A DNA stretch of 64,000 nt from Hyphomicrobiaceae bacterium. GTDB lineage: Bacteria > Pseudomonadota > Alphaproteobacteria > Rhizobiales > Devosiaceae. Location: NCBI GenBank assembly GCA_020638095.1, contig JACKJF010000004.1:124001-188000 (forward strand), given 5' to 3'. Every line of letters starts with the position of its first letter. The stretch's first letter is position 1. The notes under the pieces were generated by a model that saw only the letters and a program-made list of their open reading frames with translations, was not told the origin of the DNA and made no database searches. A program made the translations under genes and the position numbers. Positions 54,374 to 63,262 of this stretch are shown here, piece by piece.

Positions 54374-55381
54374 CTATGCCCCGAGTTTGCGCGCCGCATC
54401 CATGGCAAAATAGGTCAGGATTGTGTCGCATCCCGCCCGCTTGAAGGCGAAAAGGCTTTCCATCATCGCCGCATCCCGGTCAACGATGCCGGCCTTGGCG
54501 CCCATTTCGATCATCGCGTATTCGCCGGAGACCTGGTAGGCGGCGATCGGTGCATTGAACGTGTCCTTGAAGCGGCGAATGATGTCGAGATAGGGCATGC
54601 CCGGCTTGACCATGATGATATCGGCCCCCTCGTCGAGGTCCATCTCGGCCTCGCGCAGGGCCTCGTCGCTGTTGGCGTAGTCCATCTGATATGTGCGCTT
54701 GTCGCCCTTGAGCCGGTTGCCTGAGCTGATCGCATCGCGAAACGGCCCATAAAACGATGACGCGTATTTGGCGGAATAGGCCATGATCAGCGTGTCGGTA
54801 TGTCCCTCACCATCCAGGGCCCGGCGAATGGCGCCGACCCGGCCATCCATCATGTCCGAAGGCGCGATCACGTCCGAACCCGCGCGGGTCTGGTTGAGCG
54901 CCTGACCCACGAGAATTTCGACGGTCTCGTCATTGAGGATGACTTCACCCGCCATCACCCCGTCATGGCCGTGGGTCGTGTAGGGATCGAGTGCCACGTC
55001 CGAGACGAGTCCGACCTCCGGAACTGCGTCCTTGATCGCTCTCAGCACTCGGCATGTCAGATTGTCCGGATTGAGCGCCTCTCCACCGTCCTCGGAGCGG
55101 CGATCGTCCTGAGTGTTCGGGAAAATGGCGAGGGCCGGGATGCCGAGATCACGGGCTTCACGGGCGACCTCAACTGCGTCCCTGAGCCCGAGACGGGATT
55201 GACCCGGCATGGTGTGAATGGGCTGCCGGCCTTCGGGCGCATCCATGACGAAGATCGGATAGATGAAATCGGAAGGAGTGAGGCTCGTTTCCCGCACCAT
55301 TGCGCGTGACCATTGTGCCTGCCGCAGACGCCGGAGCCGCCTGCCGCCGAGAAAATCCATATCGTGACGAACGAAAGCCAT
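54374..55381 (-). CDS. hemB: Delta-aminolevulinic acid dehydratase (porphobilinogen synthase)
   Basis: 335 residues from ATG 55381, with AAGGAGC upstream; longer frames are rejected. The active-site Schiff-base lysine is in MVKPGMPYLDI and the second in AYSAKYASSFYGPFRDA; SDVALDPYTTHGHDG is the metal-site region, which has the magnesium-type Asp/Thr-His pattern rather than a Cys triad. It condenses two 5-aminolevulinate molecules for heme and cobalamin synthesis. It is divergent from a small membrane gene across 140 bp. Confidence 0.95.
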   Translation of the reverse strand: MAFVRHDMDFLGGRRLRRLRQAQWSRAMVRETSLTPSDFIYPIFVMDAPEGRQPIHTMPGQSRLGLRDAVEVAREARDLGIPALAIFPNTQDDRRSEDGGEALNPDNLTCRVLRAIKDAVPEVGLVSDVALDPYTTHGHDGVMAGEVILNDETVEILVGQALNQTRAGSDVIAPSDMMDGRVGAIRRALDGEGHTDTLIMAYSAKYASSFYGPFRDAISSGNRLKGDKRTYQMDYANSDEALREAEMDLDEGADIIMVKPGMPYLDIIRRFKDTFNAPIAAYQVSGEYAMIEMGAKAGIVDRDAAMMESLFAFKRAGCDTILTYFAMDAARKLGA

Positions 55382-55521
55382 GGCGGCGCTCCTTTGTTGC
55401 GGCGCCGGTTTAGCAGAGCGTCCCGGCAAGTCCAAGGACCCGATCGTCTCGCCGGCTTGAGCCTTGGCCCAAAAGCCGGTAGCAATTCGCCGCAAGCCGT
55501 ACGCATGAAAGTTCGTCAGCA

Positions 55522-55893
55522 TTGATCGCCCGCATCACCCGCATCATCGCCCTCGCGGCGCTTTTTACCGCGCTTCTCGACGCAGCGCGTCTGCTGGGTG
55601 TCGGTTCCGTCGTCGGCAACCCGATCAGCGAGATGGGCGCGGCGACCTTCACGGTCATGGCGGTCCTGACCATGTTCCGCCTGTTCGCGGCGGTCGGCAT
55701 GTGGATTTACGCCGCCTGGGGCACCGTACTGCTGTTCATTACCTCGATCCTCGAAATCCTTATCGTCATCACCGGCATGGCCGGCATCGATGCCAACATA
55801 TTCGGCTGGCTGTTGCGCCTGCTTCTTCTCGCCGGCTCGGGCTTTCTCATGGGCTTTGCCTATACGGTCTGGCGCCGGGCCATTCACGACTGA
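55522..55893 (+). CDS. Small four-helix membrane protein (DUF6163-like)
   Basis: 123 residues with four predicted membrane segments: near residues 5-20, 43-62, 65-85 and 95-115. The start TTG 55522 gives MIARITRIIALAAL. In many Rhizobiales a protein of this size and topology lies between hemB and ldtR; I recall it as DUF6163, of unknown function. The location next to the L,D-transpeptidase regulator hints at an envelope role, but this is not demonstrated. It is divergent from hemB. Confidence 0.7.
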   Translation: MIARITRIIALAALFTALLDAARLLGVGSVVGNPISEMGAATFTVMAVLTMFRLFAAVGMWIYAAWGTVLLFITSILEILIVITGMAGIDANIFGWLLRLLLLAGSGFLMGFAYTVWRRAIHD

Positions 55894-55969
55894 TCAAGGT
55901 TAGCCGTTTCTGACCCTCTGTAACGCCTCGTAAAGCCAAAAACACAAAGAAACTGAGTAAGATAGAATT

Positions 55970-55980
55970 AAGACTGTCTT
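55970..55980. promoter_or_regulatory. Palindrome upstream of ldtR (possible operator)
   Basis: AAGACTGTCTT is a perfect 11-bp palindrome within an AT-rich stretch (55941-55998) about 80 bp before the ldtR start. LdtR-type regulators may control their own gene. Short length keeps confidence low. Confidence 0.3.
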
Positions 55981-56059
55981 TTAAGTCGATTTTATTCGGC
56001 CACGCATAGCCTCGACCCATCAGACGCGAGAAAATCGTGCGAAACACAGAGAGGCAACT

Positions 56060-56572
56060 ATGAATACCAATTCCAATGCAGCGCAGGTGCTGTCGCCGGA
56101 CGAAGATTCGGCGAAACTCAAGCCGCTTTATCTCGAGGCGGTTACCCGGGTCGAGCGGCTGCATCGCCGGCTGCTCGATCTCATCAAGGACGAATTCGAT
56201 CGCATGGGCTGGGACGACATCAACCCCGTCCAGGCACTGCTGATGTTCAACATCGGCAATTCCGAACTCACCGCGGGTGAATTGCGGTCGCGTGGCTACT
56301 ATCTCGGCTCGAACGTCTCCTACAATCTGAAGAAGCTGGTCGAGACCGGCTACATCTTCCAGGAGCGCTCGCGGACCGATCGCCGGTCCATCCGCATCCG
56401 CCTCAGCCCCAAAGGCGAGGAAGTGGCGGAAGTGATCGACGAACTCTACGATCGTCACCTCAAGTCGATCGAAAAGGTCGGCGGTCTTGGCGGCGGCGAC
56501 TTCGAATCGCTCAACCTGTCGCTTGGTCGGCTGGAGCGTTTCTGGATCGACCAGATTCTCTACAAACTCTGA
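56060..56572 (+). CDS. ldtR: MarR-family regulator, LdtR type
   Basis: 170-residue winged-helix regulator. The recognition region SELTAGELRSRGYYLGSNVSYNLKKLVETGYI and the wing RSRTDRRSIRIRLSPKGE are typical of the LdtR group known from Liberibacter and Sinorhizobium, which controls an L,D-transpeptidase. The divergence in length from ordinary MarR, and the location upstream of ldtP, support this. It has a GAGAGGCAAC Shine-Dalgarno. A terminator hairpin (56621-56653) separates it from ldtP. Confidence 0.88.
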   Translation: MNTNSNAAQVLSPDEDSAKLKPLYLEAVTRVERLHRRLLDLIKDEFDRMGWDDINPVQALLMFNIGNSELTAGELRSRGYYLGSNVSYNLKKLVETGYIFQERSRTDRRSIRIRLSPKGEEVAEVIDELYDRHLKSIEKVGGLGGGDFESLNLSLGRLERFWIDQILYKL

Positions 56573-56620
56573 CGAGGCGTTTGGCACCGCGTCGCGCGTT
56601 GCCAAAATGCCACAGAAGGG

Positions 56621-56653
56621 AAGAATGCGCCGGCTTGTCCGGCGCTTCTTATT
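56621..56653 (+). terminator. Rho-independent terminator after ldtR
   Basis: AAGAA-T-GCGCCGG pairs with CCGGCGC-TTCTT around CTTGT, followed by ATTTG. It separates ldtR transcription from ldtP, which therefore probably has its own promoter in 56654-56835. Confidence 0.7.
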
Positions 56654-56835
56654 TGTGCCGTATTGGCTTTTTACCGCCAGACCAGTTTGGTTCGCGTCTT
56701 CCTTTTGGTTGTTTGAGTAGGCGTCGCTCACGCCAAGGTGAGCGGCAGGGTGCAATGGCTGCGTTGAGTTGGCCGGGGCGCTTTGCTAAGGGCGGCAAGA
56801 ACCGTTTCGGTTTGGAAAATCAGGGTTACGACAAC

Positions 56836-58098
56836 ATGCAACACAATGGCTTGCCACGCTTGAAGCGGCGGACGTTGCTTGCCGGAATGGCCGCGCTCGG
56901 CGCGATGCCAATCAAGAACGCCTATGCCCTCAGCGTCTGGGATCGCCTGCACAACAACTCGGTGGTGCGCGAGGCCAATGACGGCGAAAACTCGGCGGCC
57001 GCGCTCGACGCGATCAGCACGACAGAACCCATCCTGAGCTACGATACGGCCTACAATCTGCAACTGGCCATCGCCAAATACGAGGCGCTGGTTGCCAACG
57101 GTGGCTGGGAAGCGATCACCTCCGACATCTTCAACCTGAGGATTGGCTCCGATCGCGCCTCGGTGCGCATGCTCAAGCGTTACCTGATCGGCACGGGCGA
57201 TCTGTCGCCCGATACCCGCATCAACGACACGTTCAACGGTGCGGTTGACGCTGCCGTGCGCCTTTTCCAGGCCCGCCACGGCCTCAATGCAGACGGCATC
57301 ATCGGCGAGGACACGCTTTACGCCATGGCCGTGCCGGCCGATTTCCGCCTCAACCAGCTGCGACTGAATGCGAGCCGCGTGCCGGCCATCGCCTCTCAGA
57401 TCAGCGACACCTACACGCTGGTCAACATTCCCGCCGCGACTATTGAGGCGGTGGAAAGCGGTAGCGTTATCCAGCGCCACACCGCCGTTGTGGGTCGTGT
57501 GGATCGCCCGACGCCGATCCTGCATTCGAAGATCTATCAGATCAACTTCAATCCCTATTGGCACGTGCCGCAGTCGCTCGTGGAAAAGGACCTCATTCAC
57601 TACATGAACGAGGATCCGGAATACCTGAACAAGTTCAACATTCACGCCTTCAACGGCGCCGGGCAGGAGGTCAATCCCTCCGACATCAACTGGTCGACCA
57701 TGGATGCGCTGAACTACACCTACCGCCAGGAACCAGGATCGGAAAACTCGCTCGGCCACGTCAAGATCAACTTCTACAACAGGTTTTCAGTTTACCTGCA
57801 CGATACGCCGAGCAAGAATCTGTTCGATGAAAACGACCGGTTCCACTCGTCGGGCTGTGTACGCGTGGAAAACGTGGCGTCGCTGGTGGCATGGATTCTC
57901 GGCGGCAATGGCGGCTGGGACCAGTCGGCGGTCGAGGCGGTGTTCAACTCGGGCGAGCGGCTCGATGTCGACGTCGTCCGGCAGATTCCGATCCAGACGA
58001 CCTACATTACCGCCTGGGCCAACCGGCAGGGTGTCATCAGCTTCCGCGACGACATCTACCAGTACGATGCCAACAATATCGTCACGTTCACCGAATAG
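56836..58098 (+). CDS. ldtP: L,D-transpeptidase (LdtP), Tat-type signal
   Basis: 420 residues from ATG 56836; ATG 56755 is an in-frame alternative. The N-terminal RLKRRTLLAGMAALGAM looks like a twin-arginine leader. A peptidoglycan-binding-like segment (about 140-175, FNGAVDAAVRLFQARHGLNADGIIG) precedes the YkuD domain with HDTPSKNLF and the catalytic Cys341 in RFHSSGCVRVEN. It forms 3-3 cross-links or anchors proteins in peptidoglycan in the periplasm. LdtR is encoded just upstream. The gap 56573-56835 also holds an inverted repeat CGCTCAC/GTGAGCG (56725-56744), a possible operator. Confidence 0.88.
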   Translation: MQHNGLPRLKRRTLLAGMAALGAMPIKNAYALSVWDRLHNNSVVREANDGENSAAALDAISTTEPILSYDTAYNLQLAIAKYEALVANGGWEAITSDIFNLRIGSDRASVRMLKRYLIGTGDLSPDTRINDTFNGAVDAAVRLFQARHGLNADGIIGEDTLYAMAVPADFRLNQLRLNASRVPAIASQISDTYTLVNIPAATIEAVESGSVIQRHTAVVGRVDRPTPILHSKIYQINFNPYWHVPQSLVEKDLIHYMNEDPEYLNKFNIHAFNGAGQEVNPSDINWSTMDALNYTYRQEPGSENSLGHVKINFYNRFSVYLHDTPSKNLFDENDRFHSSGCVRVENVASLVAWILGGNGGWDQSAVEAVFNSGERLDVDVVRQIPIQTTYITAWANRQGVISFRDDIYQYDANNIVTFTE

Positions 58099-58104
58099 TG
58101 GCAT

Positions 58105-58314
58105 GTGGACTCTGGTGGCGTGAGCGCGAACGGCCCTGAAGAGGTTCTGTTCGAGTTCCGCGCCATCGGCGCCCAGTGGCGGGTCACCGCGATTGATCCG
58201 AAATCCGGCAAGGAAGTGGTTCTTGTCGCACCACGAACCGCGAGCACGGAAGAGATCAAGAAAATCGCCGCCGCCAAACTGCGCCGCGCTCTGACCAGCG
58301 ATCGCCGTTTGTAG
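58105..58314 (+). CDS. Small conserved protein (DUF6898-like) between ldtP and glyA
   Basis: 69 residues from GTG 58105 (GTG 58120 is also possible). The chain VLFEFRAIGAQWRVTAIDPKSG is beta-rich; the end RTASTEEIKKIAAAKLRRAL is helical and basic. I recall the family as DUF6898 in Rhizobiales, with unknown function. It follows ldtP by 6 bp, so it may be cotranscribed with it. A hairpin TTTCGTC/GACGAAA (58316-58333) follows the stop. Confidence 0.68.
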   Translation: MDSGGVSANGPEEVLFEFRAIGAQWRVTAIDPKSGKEVVLVAPRTASTEEIKKIAAAKLRRALTSDRRL

Positions 58315-58350
58315 CTTTCGTCGGGCGACGAAATCACCTATTGTGGCGGC

Positions 58351-58424
58351 GTCCGCGCGACTGGCGAGAATGAAGATGGGAAACCATCGGGGAGCGCGGA
58401 CCGATGCCGCCGCTCGCCTGGGCA
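58351..58424 (+). promoter_or_regulatory. ZTP (pfl motif) riboswitch upstream of glyA
   Basis: The conserved elements of the pfl RNA are present in order. P1 is TCCGCGC (58352-58358) with GCGCGGA (58394-58400), a perfect 7-bp helix. Inside are CGACTGGCG (58359-58366) and a P2 hairpin GATGG-GAAA-CCATC, then CGGGGAGC. After P1 comes the CGCCTGGGCA block (58415-58424), whose CGCC can form the pseudoknot with GGCG of the ACTGGCG. ZTP riboswitches sense ZTP/ZMP (10-formyl-THF shortage) and often control glyA. A possible -10 TATTGT lies at 58340. Confidence 0.85.
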
Positions 58425-58448
58425 CCCTCAAAACCATGGGAGCCCTTC

Positions 58449-58565
58449 ATGATGCGGCCTTCAGAATATGATCATCCAACACTGCATATTGGAATCGTCC
58501 GGCGCTGCGTGATAGAGCGTGGCCGCCTTGCCATTTTAGCGATCTCGCGGAGGGAACGGTCATGA
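58449..58565 (+). CDS. Putative 38-residue leader ORF between riboswitch and glyA
   Basis: Starts ATG ATG at 58449 with GGGAG six bases upstream and ends at TGA 58563-58565, overlapping the glyA ATG (58562) as ATGA. The peptide ([17 protein letters not shown]...) has no known relatives that I recognise. glyA also has its own GGAGGG site. Such an overlap would allow translational coupling, but an open frame of this length can arise by chance in GC-rich DNA. Confidence 0.3.
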   Translation: MMRPSEYDHPTLHIGIVRRCVIERGRLAILAISRRERS

Positions 58566-59851
58566 GCGCCGTCACGAAAGCTTTCTTTTCACAAACCCTT
58601 GCCGAGACCGACCCGGAGGTTGCCGCCGCAATTGCGGCCGAACTCGACCGCCAAAAACACGAAATCGAACTGATTGCTTCCGAGAACATAGTTTCTGAAG
58701 CAGTTCTCGAGGCGCAGGGCTCGGTGCTCACCAACAAATATGCCGAAGGCTATCCTGGCCGCCGCTATTATGGCGGCTGTGCCCATGTCGATGTCGCCGA
58801 AACGCTCGCCATCGAACGCGCCAAACAGCTATTTGGCGCGGAATTCGCCAACGTCCAGCCGAATTCGGGTTCGCAGGCCAATCAGGGCGTTTATCAGGCC
58901 CTTCTGCAGCCAGGCGACACCATTCTGGGGATGAGCCTCGATGCTGGTGGCCACCTGACCCACGGCGCCAAGCCCAACCAGTCGGGCAAGTGGTTCAACG
59001 CTATCCAGTACGGAGTTCGCCCGCAGGACGGCCGGGCTGATATGGACCAGGTGCGCACGCTCGCCCGCGAACACCAGCCGAAGATGATCGTCGCGGGATT
59101 TTCCGCCTATTCGCGCACGCTCGACTGGGCTGAATTCCGCCGGATCGCGGACGAGGTCGGCGCCTATCTTTTCGTCGACATGGCCCATGTCGCGGGGCTC
59201 GTCGCCGCTGGGCAGTATCCAAGCCCGATGCCGCACGCCCACGTTGTAACCACCACGACCCACAAGACGCTTCGCGGGCCGCGCGGTGGGTTGATCCTCA
59301 CTAACGACCCGGACATCGCCAAGAAGATCAACTCGGCGATTTTTCCGGGCATTCAGGGCGGACCACTGATGCACGTCATCGCGGCCAAGGCCGTCGCGTT
59401 CAAGGAGGCACTGACGCCCGAATTCCGCGACTATGCTATCCAGGTCGTCAGGAATGCGCACGCCCTGGCCGAGTCACTGGTCAAAGGCGGGGTTGATATT
59501 GTCACCGGCGGCACGGACAACCACCTGATGCTGGTCGATCTGCGGCCCAAAGGTGTTACCGGCCGGGATACCGAACAGTCGCTCGAACGCGCCTTCATCA
59601 CCTGCAACAAGAACGCGATTCCATTCGACCCTCAAAAACCGGCGATTACGTCAGGCGTTCGCGTAGGCACGCCAGCGGCGACGTCCCGCGGGTTCGGCGA
59701 AGCCGAATTCACCCAGGTCGGCGAACTCATCGTCGAAGTGCTGGACGGGCTCGCCGCCAACGGACCGGACAATAACGGCGCCGTCGAGGATGCGGTTCGC
59801 GCCAAAGTCCGCGCCCTGACCGACCGTTTTCCGATCTATCCCAACCGCTAG
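58562..59851 (+). CDS. glyA: Serine hydroxymethyltransferase
   Basis: 429-residue PLP enzyme that interconverts serine and glycine with tetrahydrofolate, the main source of one-carbon units. The Schiff-base Lys235 lies in [33 protein letters not shown] and GRRYYGGC are diagnostic. Length is standard. Translation starts at ATG 58562 after GGAGGGAACGGTC. The upstream ZTP riboswitch fits its role in folate metabolism. nrdR and nusB follow directly. Confidence 0.97.
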   Translation: MSAVTKAFFSQTLAETDPEVAAAIAAELDRQKHEIELIASENIVSEAVLEAQGSVLTNKYAEGYPGRRYYGGCAHVDVAETLAIERAKQLFGAEFANVQPNSGSQANQGVYQALLQPGDTILGMSLDAGGHLTHGAKPNQSGKWFNAIQYGVRPQDGRADMDQVRTLAREHQPKMIVAGFSAYSRTLDWAEFRRIADEVGAYLFVDMAHVAGLVAAGQYPSPMPHAHVVTTTTHKTLRGPRGGLILTNDPDIAKKINSAIFPGIQGGPLMHVIAAKAVAFKEALTPEFRDYAIQVVRNAHALAESLVKGGVDIVTGGTDNHLMLVDLRPKGVTGRDTEQSLERAFITCNKNAIPFDPQKPAITSGVRVGTPAATSRGFGEAEFTQVGELIVEVLDGLAANGPDNNGAVEDAVRAKVRALTDRFPIYPNR

Positions 59852-59862
59852 GACGGCCCACA

Positions 59863-60339
59863 ATGCGCTGTCCCTACTGCGCAAGTACAGATACCCAGGT
59901 CAAGGATTCCCGGCCAACCGAGGATTCGAGCGCGATTCGACGCCGTCGCGTCTGCAACGCCTGCGGCGGGCGCTTCACCACCTTCGAGCGCGTGCAGTTG
60001 CGCGAAATCAGCGTGGTCAAGAAGTCGGGGCGCCGAATGCCATTCGACCGGGAAAAACTGGCCCGATCGGTCTACACGGCGCTGCGCAAGCGGGAAATCG
60101 ACCCCGACCGGGTCGAACGCATGATCTCCGGCATTGTCCGCCAACTCGAAAGCAGCGGCGAGGCAGAAGTGCCCTCCGAGCGGATAGGCATGCTGGTCAT
60201 GGACGGTCTCAAGGAACTCGATGACGTGGCTTTCGTGCGCTTCGCCTCCGTCTACCGCAATTTCGCCGCCGCAGACGATTTCCGGTCGTTTCTCGAGGAT
60301 CTCGACAAAACCGAATCCGGGGCCGGCGACGATGAGTGA
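59863..60339 (+). CDS. nrdR: Transcriptional repressor NrdR
   Basis: 158-residue repressor of ribonucleotide reductase genes. The zinc ribbon has CPYC (3-6) and CNAC (32-35); the ATP-cone follows with [22 protein letters not shown]. Length is standard. ATG 59863 is 11 bp after glyA. Its end overlaps the nusB start by 8 bp; many rhizobia place ribD, ribE and ribH between nrdR and nusB, but they are not found here. Confidence 0.95.
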   Translation: MRCPYCASTDTQVKDSRPTEDSSAIRRRRVCNACGGRFTTFERVQLREISVVKKSGRRMPFDREKLARSVYTALRKREIDPDRVERMISGIVRQLESSGEAEVPSERIGMLVMDGLKELDDVAFVRFASVYRNFAAADDFRSFLEDLDKTESGAGDDE

Positions 60340-60814
60340 CGTTCCCACCAGTGCAGGCAGAACCCGCCCGCAGGCTAACAAACGCGGCGCTGCGAGGCTT
60401 TCGGCCGTGCAGGCCCTCTACCAGATGGACGTAGGCGGTGTGACCCTTGAGGAAACGCTGGCCCAATTCGCGCCGCGCCTCAAGGGTGGGACCTGGGAAG
60501 AGGCGACCTACCTTCCCGCCGATGCCGACTATTTTGGTCAGATTGTTCGCGGCGTCCTCAACAACCAGATCGAGATCGATCCACTCATCGACGACGCATT
60601 GCCTGCGACCTGGCCCGTTCAGCGCATTGATGCCACCTTACGCGCCTTGCTGAGGGCAGGGGCTTTTGAAATCCTTCACAAACGTGACGTTCCGAAGGCC
60701 GTCGTCATCACGGAATATGTTGACGTCGCCAACGCCTTTTTCGATGAAGGCGAGCCGGGCGTCGTCAATGCGGTCCTCGACAAGCTCGCTCGCGGCATGC
60801 AGGATCGGACCTGA
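60332..60814 (+). CDS. nusB: Transcription antitermination protein NusB
   Basis: 160 residues from ATG 60332. [19 protein letters not shown] at the N-terminus and the [18 protein letters not shown] plus [14 protein letters not shown] segments are typical of NusB, which binds boxA RNA with NusE/S10 in rRNA antitermination. The start lies within the nrdR 3' end (8-bp overlap), implying cotranscription and coupling. The MFS gene follows after 30 bp. Confidence 0.93.
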   Translation: MSDVPTSAGRTRPQANKRGAARLSAVQALYQMDVGGVTLEETLAQFAPRLKGGTWEEATYLPADADYFGQIVRGVLNNQIEIDPLIDDALPATWPVQRIDATLRALLRAGAFEILHKRDVPKAVVITEYVDVANAFFDEGEPGVVNAVLDKLARGMQDRT

Positions 60815-60844
60815 TCTCCCGCGCCGGCAACAACGAAATAAACC

Positions 60845-62077
60845 ATGAGAGACACGATCGACACGGGCGCCGAACGCGCACACAAGGCACTGGCGGTCCG
60901 CAATACGACGCTTCTGGCCCTCAGCCAGGCGACGGGCGGGTCTAACCAGGCCGTTGTCATGTCGGTCGGCGCGCTGACCGGCACTTTGCTGGCGCCCGAT
61001 GAAAGTCTCGCCACCTTGCCGATTTCGGCGATGATCATCGGGCTTGCACTGAGCGCTTCCCCGGCAACCTTTGTCATCTACCGGCTTGGCCGGCGGCACG
61101 GCTTCATGGTTGGCACGCTCATCGCCGCGCTCGCTGGCATTGCGGCATGCGCCGCGGTGATCATTGGCAACTTCTATCTCTTTGCCGCCGCTCTGGTTCT
61201 CGTGGGAACCGGCGCAGCGTTTTCCCAGCAATACCGCTTCGCCGTCGCCGACTCGGTCGACCATGACATGAAGGCGCGGGCCATCTCGTATGTCATGCTG
61301 GGCGGCATCGCCGCCGGGTTCATCGGCCCGAAACTGGCAAGCTTTGCCAGCACGCTTTTCGAGGGACATCAGTTCGCCGGGTCGTATCTGATGATCACCG
61401 CGCTGTCGCTTGTCGCAGCCGCGTTGCTGTTCCTCACCCGTCTCGCCCCGGTAGTGCATCAGCCCAAGCACGAATATACCGGCCGGAAATTTGCAGAACT
61501 GATGCGTGCGCCGGAGGTATTCGTCCCGGTGATCTCGGCCATGGCCAGCTATGCCCTCATGACATTCGTTATGGTCGCAGCGCCCCTCGCCATGGTTCAC
61601 ATTTGCGGCTTGCCGGTCGCTGACGCGACCGACGCCATCCAGTGGCATATCGTAGCCATGTACGCGCCAAGCTTCGTGACGCCCTGGATCATCAAGCGCG
61701 TCGGTTCGCACCTGACGACCGGCATTGGACTCGTCCTGATCCTTTTGTGTGCCGCAACAGCCTTAAATGGCCTGACCACACAGCACTTCGATATTGCGCT
61801 GATTTTGCTCGGGGTTGGCTGGAATTTCGGATTCATCGGATCAACAACCATGTTGACGGCCGCCTACCGGCCCGAGGAGGCCGCGAGGGTTCAGGCGCTG
61901 AACGAGCAGCTTGTTTTCGGCACAATGGCCGTGGCGTCGATTTTCTCCGGCGTCCTGCTCAACTTCATCGGCTGGCAGGCGGTCAACGTCCTGGTCATTC
62001 CGATCGCGACGGCAGTGATCGCTCTTCTTGCATGGAGCGACTCACGCAACCGCAAAGCGCGTCAGGCCGAAATCTGA
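60845..62077 (+). CDS. Major facilitator superfamily transporter
   Basis: 410-residue membrane protein with about twelve hydrophobic segments. The loop 2-3 motif is weak (YRLGRRHGFMVG). Helices such as AALAGIAACAAVIIGNFYLF and MASYALMTFVMVAAPLAMV are clear. Resemblance is to MFS drug or metabolite exporters; direction and substrate are unknown. It follows nusB and ends 23 bp before the convergent bamE stop. Confidence 0.82.
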   Translation: MRDTIDTGAERAHKALAVRNTTLLALSQATGGSNQAVVMSVGALTGTLLAPDESLATLPISAMIIGLALSASPATFVIYRLGRRHGFMVGTLIAALAGIAACAAVIIGNFYLFAAALVLVGTGAAFSQQYRFAVADSVDHDMKARAISYVMLGGIAAGFIGPKLASFASTLFEGHQFAGSYLMITALSLVAAALLFLTRLAPVVHQPKHEYTGRKFAELMRAPEVFVPVISAMASYALMTFVMVAAPLAMVHICGLPVADATDAIQWHIVAMYAPSFVTPWIIKRVGSHLTTGIGLVLILLCAATALNGLTTQHFDIALILLGVGWNFGFIGSTTMLTAAYRPEEAARVQALNEQLVFGTMAVASIFSGVLLNFIGWQAVNVLVIPIATAVIALLAWSDSRNRKARQAEI

Positions 62078-62100
62078 TCTTTTTGGGAAACCTGTGGGTA

Positions 62101-62592
62101 TCAGCCGGTCAGCGACGAGAGGATCGACTGTACGAACGTGCGGTCCTCGCCATAGGACGGCGTCCGCCGGCTTTCGATCGTAATCACGCGGCCCTGGTCG
62201 AGGCCGTAGATCGCCCGGTCCTTCACCCGCATCGATTCGTCGAAATAAACCGCCAGAACGGTACGTTCCTTGACCATCTTCATACCGAAGGTCATCTCTT
62301 CGACCTTGGTTTCGACGTAGTAGTAGGCCGTTTCGTTGCCGAACGTATTGGTCGTGAAGGGTGAGCCCAAAACCGTCGTCACCAGATCTGCGCTCTGCCC
62401 CGGCCGGATCTGCTCGAGCTGAGCGTCGCTCATTTCCGTGCCTTCAAGGCGCGTGTTTGAAAAGCCGCCGAGCCCGGTGAAGCCGGAAAGCCCGCTCGAA
62501 CAGCCCGATAGCGAAAGGGTGGCCGCTGTAACGGCTGCAACCATCAGGGCCCGCGTCAGGACTTTGGGCGAGGCTTCTTGGAAACGCGACAT
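62101..62592 (-). CDS. bamE: Outer-membrane protein assembly factor BamE (SmpA/OmlA family)
   Basis: 163-residue lipoprotein. The signal peptide ends in the lipobox LSGC, with Cys31 lipidated. The BamE fold follows with QLEQIRPGQSADLVTTVLGSP and a C-terminal FVQSILSSL. It is a component of the BAM complex that inserts outer-membrane beta-barrels. The gene is divergent from the ubiquinol-cytochrome c chaperone-like gene, as in other Rhizobiales. Confidence 0.88.
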   Translation of the reverse strand: MSRFQEASPKVLTRALMVAAVTAATLSLSGCSSGLSGFTGLGGFSNTRLEGTEMSDAQLEQIRPGQSADLVTTVLGSPFTTNTFGNETAYYYVETKVEEMTFGMKMVKERTVLAVYFDESMRVKDRAIYGLDQGRVITIESRRTPSYGEDRTFVQSILSSLTG

Positions 62593-62731
62593 CGATTGAC
62601 TATCTCGACTCTTCTCAACTAAAGGCTGGGCCGGTTTTTGGCCGAGCGCCGATGTTTAGGCACGAATGCACCCGCTTGGCAAGCGACGCCGCCGGGCCGG
62701 ACATGCGCCGAAGTCGAAACGGAAATCGTCG

Positions 62732-63262
62732 ATGCTGTCACTATTTCGCAAGCGCCGCTTCAGCCCCCAGCACTATGCCGCATACAATGCTATTGTGGCG
62801 CAATCCCGGCAGCCGCGCTTTTATGCCGAATGGGGCGTTCCGGACACCGTGACCGGCCGTTTCGACATGATTTCCCTGCATATGGCGCTCCTTCTGCGGC
62901 GCCTGCGCGACCACTCCGACGAAACGCGTCAATTCTCGCAAAGTCTCTTTGATCTCTTTTTCACCGATATGGACCGGAGCCTGAGGGAAGCGGGGACCGG
63001 TGATATTTCCGTTCCCAAGCGCATTCAGAAAATGGGTGCGCTATTTTACGGCCTGCTCGAAAAGCTCAACGCCGCCCTCGATTCGGGTGACGCGGCCGAG
63101 TTGGCCGCGGTTCTGAGGCGCAATCTCGTCGACGAGAACGCCGAACCTGCCGCGCTCGACAAGTTCGTGGCTTACGTGTTCAGCGCTGACCGGGCGCTTG
63201 CCGGTATCGAAATGTCTGATCTTCTTGGTGGCAGCGTGACTTTCCCCGGGGTGGAGACATGA
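62732..63262 (+). CDS. Ubiquinol-cytochrome c chaperone family protein (CBP3/UQCC1-like)
   Basis: 176 residues from ATG 62732. The helical CBP3-type domain includes YNAIVAQSRQPRFYAEWGVPDTVTGRFDM and FFTDMDRSLREAGTGDISVPKRIQKM, which match mitochondrial CBP3/UQCC and their alphaproteobacterial relatives. By analogy it helps assemble cytochrome b of the bc1 complex. It overlaps the next gene by 4 bp (ATGA). Confidence 0.85.
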   Translation: MLSLFRKRRFSPQHYAAYNAIVAQSRQPRFYAEWGVPDTVTGRFDMISLHMALLLRRLRDHSDETRQFSQSLFDLFFTDMDRSLREAGTGDISVPKRIQKMGALFYGLLEKLNAALDSGDAAELAAVLRRNLVDENAEPAALDKFVAYVFSADRALAGIEMSDLLGGSVTFPGVET

